The notes beneath the pieces were generated by a model. That model saw only the letters and a program-made list of their open reading frames with translations, ran no database searches and was not told the DNA's origin. This document shows, piece after piece, positions 14,469 to 17,210 of a DNA stretch of 17,210 nt. The stretch is from assembly GCA_934561485.1 (NCBI GenBank), contig CAKTGS010000041.1:1-17210 (forward strand), read 5' to 3'. Position 1 is the stretch's first letter. Each line of letters opens with the position of its first letter. The DNA is from an uncultured Faecalibacterium sp. (GTDB lineage Bacteria; Bacillota; Clostridia; Oscillospirales; Ruminococcaceae). Position numbers and translations under genes: made by a program.

Positions 14469-14975
14469 ATGTTTCGTGGAGCGGTGCGGTCCGACCTGGA
14501 CCGGATCCTGAAGATCTATGCCCATGCCCGGCAGGCTATGGCAGATTCGGGCAACCCCACCCAATGGGGTGACAGCTATCCCCCGCAGGAAATGCTGGAA
14601 GAGGATATTGATTCCAACCGGCTGTTTGTGTATGTGGTGAACGGAGAGCTGGAGGCGGTGTTTGCGTTTATTCTGGGGGCAGACCCCACCTACAAGGTCA
14701 TTGAAAACGGCGCATGGCTGAACGATACCCTGCCCTACGGCACCATTCACCGCCTGGCTTCTGCGGGCAAGCGCAAAGGGGTGGCTTCGGCGGTCATCGA
14801 GTGGTGTCTGGAGCACTGCGAGAGCCTGCGGGCCGATACCCATGCCGATAACAAGATCATGCAGCACCTGCTGGAAAAGAATGGCTTTACCCGGTGCGGC
14901 ATCATCCATGTGGCAGACGGCAGCCCCCGCATTGCTTACCAGCGCATGGCGCTGACCCAGCCGCTGGGAGAATAA
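14469..14975 (+). CDS. GNAT-family N-acetyltransferase
   Basis: A 168-residue acyl-CoA-dependent acetyltransferase with unknown acceptor. It begins MFRGAVRSDLDRILKIYAHA, the usual 'R.A...DLD.I..IY' opening of single-domain GNATs, and contains GNPTQWGDSYPPQEMLEEDI (28-47). I associate that segment with a common Firmicutes GNAT subfamily. The acetyl-CoA loop is IHRLASAGKRKGVASAVIEW (93-112). DTHADNKIMQHLLEKNGFTR (123-142) is the motif A/B end. The frame is open upstream to 14415, but family alignment favours the ATG at 14469; its AGAGGG site (14452-14457) is rather distant at 11 bases. A TATAAT box at 14400 and a downstream terminator make it a one-gene unit. Confidence 0.85.
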   Translation: MFRGAVRSDLDRILKIYAHARQAMADSGNPTQWGDSYPPQEMLEEDIDSNRLFVYVVNGELEAVFAFILGADPTYKVIENGAWLNDTLPYGTIHRLASAGKRKGVASAVIEWCLEHCESLRADTHADNKIMQHLLEKNGFTRCGIIHVADGSPRIAYQRMALTQPLGE

Positions 14976-14981
14976 GATTTT

Positions 14982-15025
14982 TCATCGCACTGCGATGCCG
15001 GCTCCTCCTTTTGGGGGAGCTTTTT
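14982..15025 (+). terminator. Terminator of the second GNAT gene, built from palindromic repeat copy 3
   Basis: CATCGCA/TGCGATG (14983-14997) is followed by GCTCCTCC/GGGGGAGC (15001-15020, TTTT loop) and TTTTT (15021-15025). The two-hairpin order and sequence match the second half of the pstS-pstC repeat (10143-10184), so a dispersed element seems to serve as the terminator. Confidence 0.8.
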
Positions 15026-15118
15026 CATTGTCCCTGCAATCTTTCCCCCGCCTGCATCGTATTCCGGACAGAAGGAAAAATTTTCCGGTTTCACACCCGT
15101 CAGAAGGAGCAATGCGAT

Positions 15119-15826
15119 ATGAAAAAAGCAATTTCATGGGGGTTGGCCACAGTGCTGGCCGTTTCCGTGCTGGCAGGCGGCGCGGTGCAGGCATTTGCGG
15201 CTTCTGCCGATACAACAGACGAAACGGCCTTGGCAGTGGTCAGCGAAGAAAACTGCATTTCCGGCAGCTGGAAGCGTGCCGAAAACCCCACGCTCACCCG
15301 TAAGGCAAAGGCTGTGTTCGACAAAGCCTTTGAGGGATTGGAAGGTGCAGGCTATACCCCGGAAGCCCTGCTGGCTGCCCGCCGTACCGCAAAGGGCACC
15401 GAGTACCGGGTGCTGTGCCGGAGCACCGGCTGCTACCCGGACGCACAGGAAGAGTATGTGGTGGTCACCCTGCAGCGCGGCTGGCTGGGGCAGGCCGAGA
15501 TCGTGGAAATCGGCGACCCGCTGTGCCCGACCGACCTGGAAGCTGAGCCGGGTGCCGTGGGTGCCTGGCAGGCAGCGGATTCCCCGGTGATGACCAAGGA
15601 TGCAAAGGCTGCTTTTGAAAAAGCCACCGAGGGCTTTGTGGGGGTGGACTATGTGCCTGTGGCCCTGCTGAGTGAGCAGGTGGTGGCGGGCACCAGCTAC
15701 CGCATCCTGTGCGAGGCCGCCACGGTGTACCCCGAGGCCGAGATGCACTATGCCGTGGTGACGGTCTATCGGAGCCTGGAGGGCAGCGCCAACATCCTGA
15801 GCGCAACGGACGCCTATATAAGCTGA
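15119..15826 (+). CDS. Secreted protein with two cystatin-like repeats
   Basis: A 235-residue protein with a classical Sec signal peptide (1-28, probable cleavage after AFA or FAA) and no lipobox, so it is released or wall-associated. The mature part holds two homologous repeats, about 46-134 and 145-232. Each has a helix (TRKAKAVFDKAFEGL; TKDAKAAFEKATEGF) followed by strands. Repeat 2 reads LLSEQVVAGTSYRILCEA (183-200), with the QxVxG loop of cystatins at 187-191, then HYAVVTVYRSLEGSANI (210-226), which resembles the last cystatin strands. Repeat 1 has a degenerate loop (RRTAKG, 88-93). Cystatins inhibit papain-type cysteine proteases; inhibition here is inference. ATG 15119 follows AGAAGGAG (15101-15108). 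The promoter is unclear; a GGAAAAATTTTCC palindrome lies in the leader at 15074-15086. It is a single-gene unit. Confidence 0.75.
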   Translation: MKKAISWGLATVLAVSVLAGGAVQAFAASADTTDETALAVVSEENCISGSWKRAENPTLTRKAKAVFDKAFEGLEGAGYTPEALLAARRTAKGTEYRVLCRSTGCYPDAQEEYVVVTLQRGWLGQAEIVEIGDPLCPTDLEAEPGAVGAWQAADSPVMTKDAKAAFEKATEGFVGVDYVPVALLSEQVVAGTSYRILCEAATVYPEAEMHYAVVTVYRSLEGSANILSATDAYIS

Positions 15827-15866
15827 ACCGGCGGCGGAACGGGCTGCACAGAGCAAAAACTTTTTC

Positions 15867-15909
15867 TCCCGGCAGGGCTGCAGAGCGGCACCTGCCGGGA
15901 TCTGTTTTT
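15867..15909 (+). terminator. Terminator of the cystatin-like gene
   Basis: TCCCGGCAGG (15867-15876) pairs with CCTGCCGGGA (15891-15900), 10 bp, followed by TCTGTTTTT. The remaining gap to 16023 contains a GGGCGG/CCGCCC inverted repeat (about 15960-15989) and A-rich DNA, with no gene seen. Confidence 0.85.
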
Positions 15910-16023
15910 GGCACGTTGCAAAACTGTATTCAATGCACGTACAGCAGAATCACGAAACAGGGCGGTTTCCCCCAGCTCAAAAGCCGCCCGAAAAACAAAA
16001 AAGCCGAAAATGCCGCAAACTGT

Positions 16024-16051
16024 TTGACTTTTTGACCGTGTGTGTTATAAT
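16024..16051 (+). promoter_or_regulatory. Strong promoter of the SstT-type gene
   Basis: TTGACT (16024-16029), 16 bases, TATAAT (16046-16051): a near-consensus vegetative promoter. The ~70-base leader carries a TGTACG/CGTACA hairpin (16086-16104) just before the AGAGGAG ribosome site at about 16109-16115. Confidence 0.85.
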
Positions 16052-16125
16052 AACACCTGTCCTTGGGAAAGAGACAAGAAAGAACTGTACGTCATTCGCG
16101 TACAAACTAGAGGAGTGTTATTGAT

Positions 16126-17210
16126 ATGAAAGGCTTTAAGGCAGTTGCTGCAAAGTACAACAGCGTAAGCCTGATCCTGCGCATTCTGGCCGGTCTGATC
16201 ATCGGCGCAGTGCTGGCCGTGGTGGCCCCGGGCGCAGGCTGGGTGGCAGAATTCGGCAACCTGTTTGTGGGTGCCCTGAAGGGCATTGCCCCGGTGCTGG
16301 TGTTCGTGATCGTGGCCAGCGCTCTGGCACAGGGTTCCTCCCGGCTGGACCGCCGCTTTGGCACCGTGATCTGGCTGTACATGCTCACCACCTTCCTGGC
16401 GGCAGCCATTGCGGCCATCACCAGCTTCCTGTTCCCGGTCAAGGTCGTTCTGGCCGATGCGGCTCAGTCGGACGTTGTGCCCCAGGGCCTGGGCGAAGTG
16501 ATGAGCACCCTGTTGACCAACTTTGTGGCAAACCCGGTCAGCGCCATTATGAGCGGCAACTACATCGGCATCCTGTTCTGGGCCTGCATGTTCGGCGTTG
16601 CCATGAAGGGCATTGGTTCGGAGACCACCAAAACCTTTATGGCCAACACGGCAGATGCCGTTTCGCAGATCGTGCGCTGGATCATCAATCTGGCTCCCTT
16701 CGGCATCATGGGCCTGGTGTATACCAATGTGTCCGGCAACGGCCTGGCCATCTTTACCCAGTACGGCAAGCTGCTGGCCCTGCTGGTGGGCACCATGCTG
16801 TTCATGGCCCTGATCGTTTCGCCCTTTATCATCTTCCTGTATCTGCACTGCAATCCGTATCCGCTGGTGTTCCGCTGCCTGAAGGAGTCCGGCCTGACCG
16901 CCTTCTTCACCCGCAGCTCCGCCGCCAACATCCCCGTGAACATGGCCCTGTGTGAAAAGCTGGATCTGGATAAGGACATGTATTCCGTGTCCATCCCGCT
17001 GGGCGCTACCATCAACATGGACGGTGCCGCCATCACCATTACCATCATGACCCTGGCAGCCGCCAACACCCTGGGCATTCAGGTGTCTCTGCCTGCTGCC
17101 ATCGTGCTGAGCATCATGAGCGCTCTGGGTGCATGCGGTGCTTCCGGCGTGGCCGGCGGCTCCCTGCTGCTGATCCCCATGGCCTGCTCCCTGTTCGGCA
17201 TCTCCAACGA
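16126..17210 (+). CDS. sstT: Na+/serine-threonine symporter SstT (3' end outside window)
   Basis: The first 361 residues of a dicarboxylate/amino acid:cation symporter family (DAACS) membrane carrier are visible; the family is usually 400-415 residues. N-terminal spans at about 16-38 and 44-68 match SstT (LILRILAGLIIGAVLA, LFVGALKGIAPVLVFVIVAS). The transport core is complete: FTRSSAANIPVNMALCEKL (261-279, hairpin 1), GATINMDGAA (293-302, the Na+/substrate site) and ACGASGVAGGSLLLIP (336-351, hairpin 2). These residues point to serine/threonine uptake rather than glutamate uptake, since SstT lacks the arginine typical of the acidic carriers; this is inference. The frame is open to the end of the window. 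It is driven by its own strong promoter, with a ribosome site AGAGGAG. Confidence 0.92.
   Translation, partial: MKGFKAVAAKYNSVSLILRILAGLIIGAVLAVVAPGAGWVAEFGNLFVGALKGIAPVLVFVIVASALAQGSSRLDRRFGTVIWLYMLTTFLAAAIAAITSFLFPVKVVLADAAQSDVVPQGLGEVMSTLLTNFVANPVSAIMSGNYIGILFWACMFGVAMKGIGSETTKTFMANTADAVSQIVRWIINLAPFGIMGLVYTNVSGNGLAIFTQYGKLLALLVGTMLFMALIVSPFIIFLYLHCNPYPLVFRCLKESGLTAFFTRSSAANIPVNMALCEKLDLDKDMYSVSIPLGATINMDGAAITITIMTLAAANTLGIQVSLPAAIVLSIMSALGACGASGVAGGSLLLIPMACSLFGISN

Noticed and set aside
15960..15989. Second terminator in the gap before sstT
   Set aside because: The GGGCGG/CCGCCC stem has a long loop and is followed by A residues rather than T on the plus strand, with no suitable T-run on the minus strand.

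Overview
The window is a GC-rich (roughly 60% by eye), densely coded stretch of a Gram-positive-type anaerobic Firmicutes chromosome. A Faecalibacterium/Gemmiger/Subdoligranulum-like member of the Oscillospiraceae fits best. The reasons are the codon bias, AGGAGG-type ribosome binding sites, many lipobox lipoproteins, intergenic double-hairpin repeats and an SstT-type amino-acid carrier. This is inference from style and gene content; no rRNA gene is present to confirm it.

Layout. (1) 1-5525, plus strand: the 3' end of a probable patatin-like lipase gene overlaps an atypical PTS enzyme I gene. Two tandem TPR lipoprotein genes follow. They are about 94% identical over their first 434 residues and then abruptly differ in their last 115-125 residues. 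A 17-bp-stem bidirectional terminator closes this block. (2) 5617-7284, minus strand: prmA-rsmE, a two-gene operon for ribosomal protein L11 and 16S rRNA methylation. (3) 7351-8862, plus strand: a structured, apparently non-coding leader or small-RNA region with its own terminator, a GNAT acetyltransferase, and a small lipoprotein with a Tat-like signal. (4) 8924-13736, plus strand: a complete phosphate operon pstS-pstC-pstA-pstB-phoU. It is preceded by 11-bp-phased PHO-box-like repeats and a -10 box, interrupted between pstS and pstC by a block of hairpins, and ended by an intrinsic terminator. (5) 13737-15826, plus strand: a DNA-binding-only AraC-family regulator, a second GNAT acetyltransferase, and a secreted protein built of two cystatin-like repeats, the second with an intact QVVAG motif. 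(6) 16024-17210, plus strand: a strong promoter driving an SstT-type Na+/serine-threonine symporter that runs off the window.

How it works together. The pst genes form the high-affinity phosphate ABC importer with its negative regulator PhoU; no phoB/phoR genes are visible here. The hairpin block after pstS probably sets PstS above the membrane components. prmA and rsmE form a translation-maintenance unit. Apart from these conserved units, the most unusual items are: the tandem lipoproteins with a constant body and variable tail; the cystatin-like secreted protein; the enzyme I homologue that lacks acidic residues normally needed for Mg2+/PEP chemistry; a three-copy family of palindromic repeats; and the unassigned structured transcript candidate at 7395-7590.
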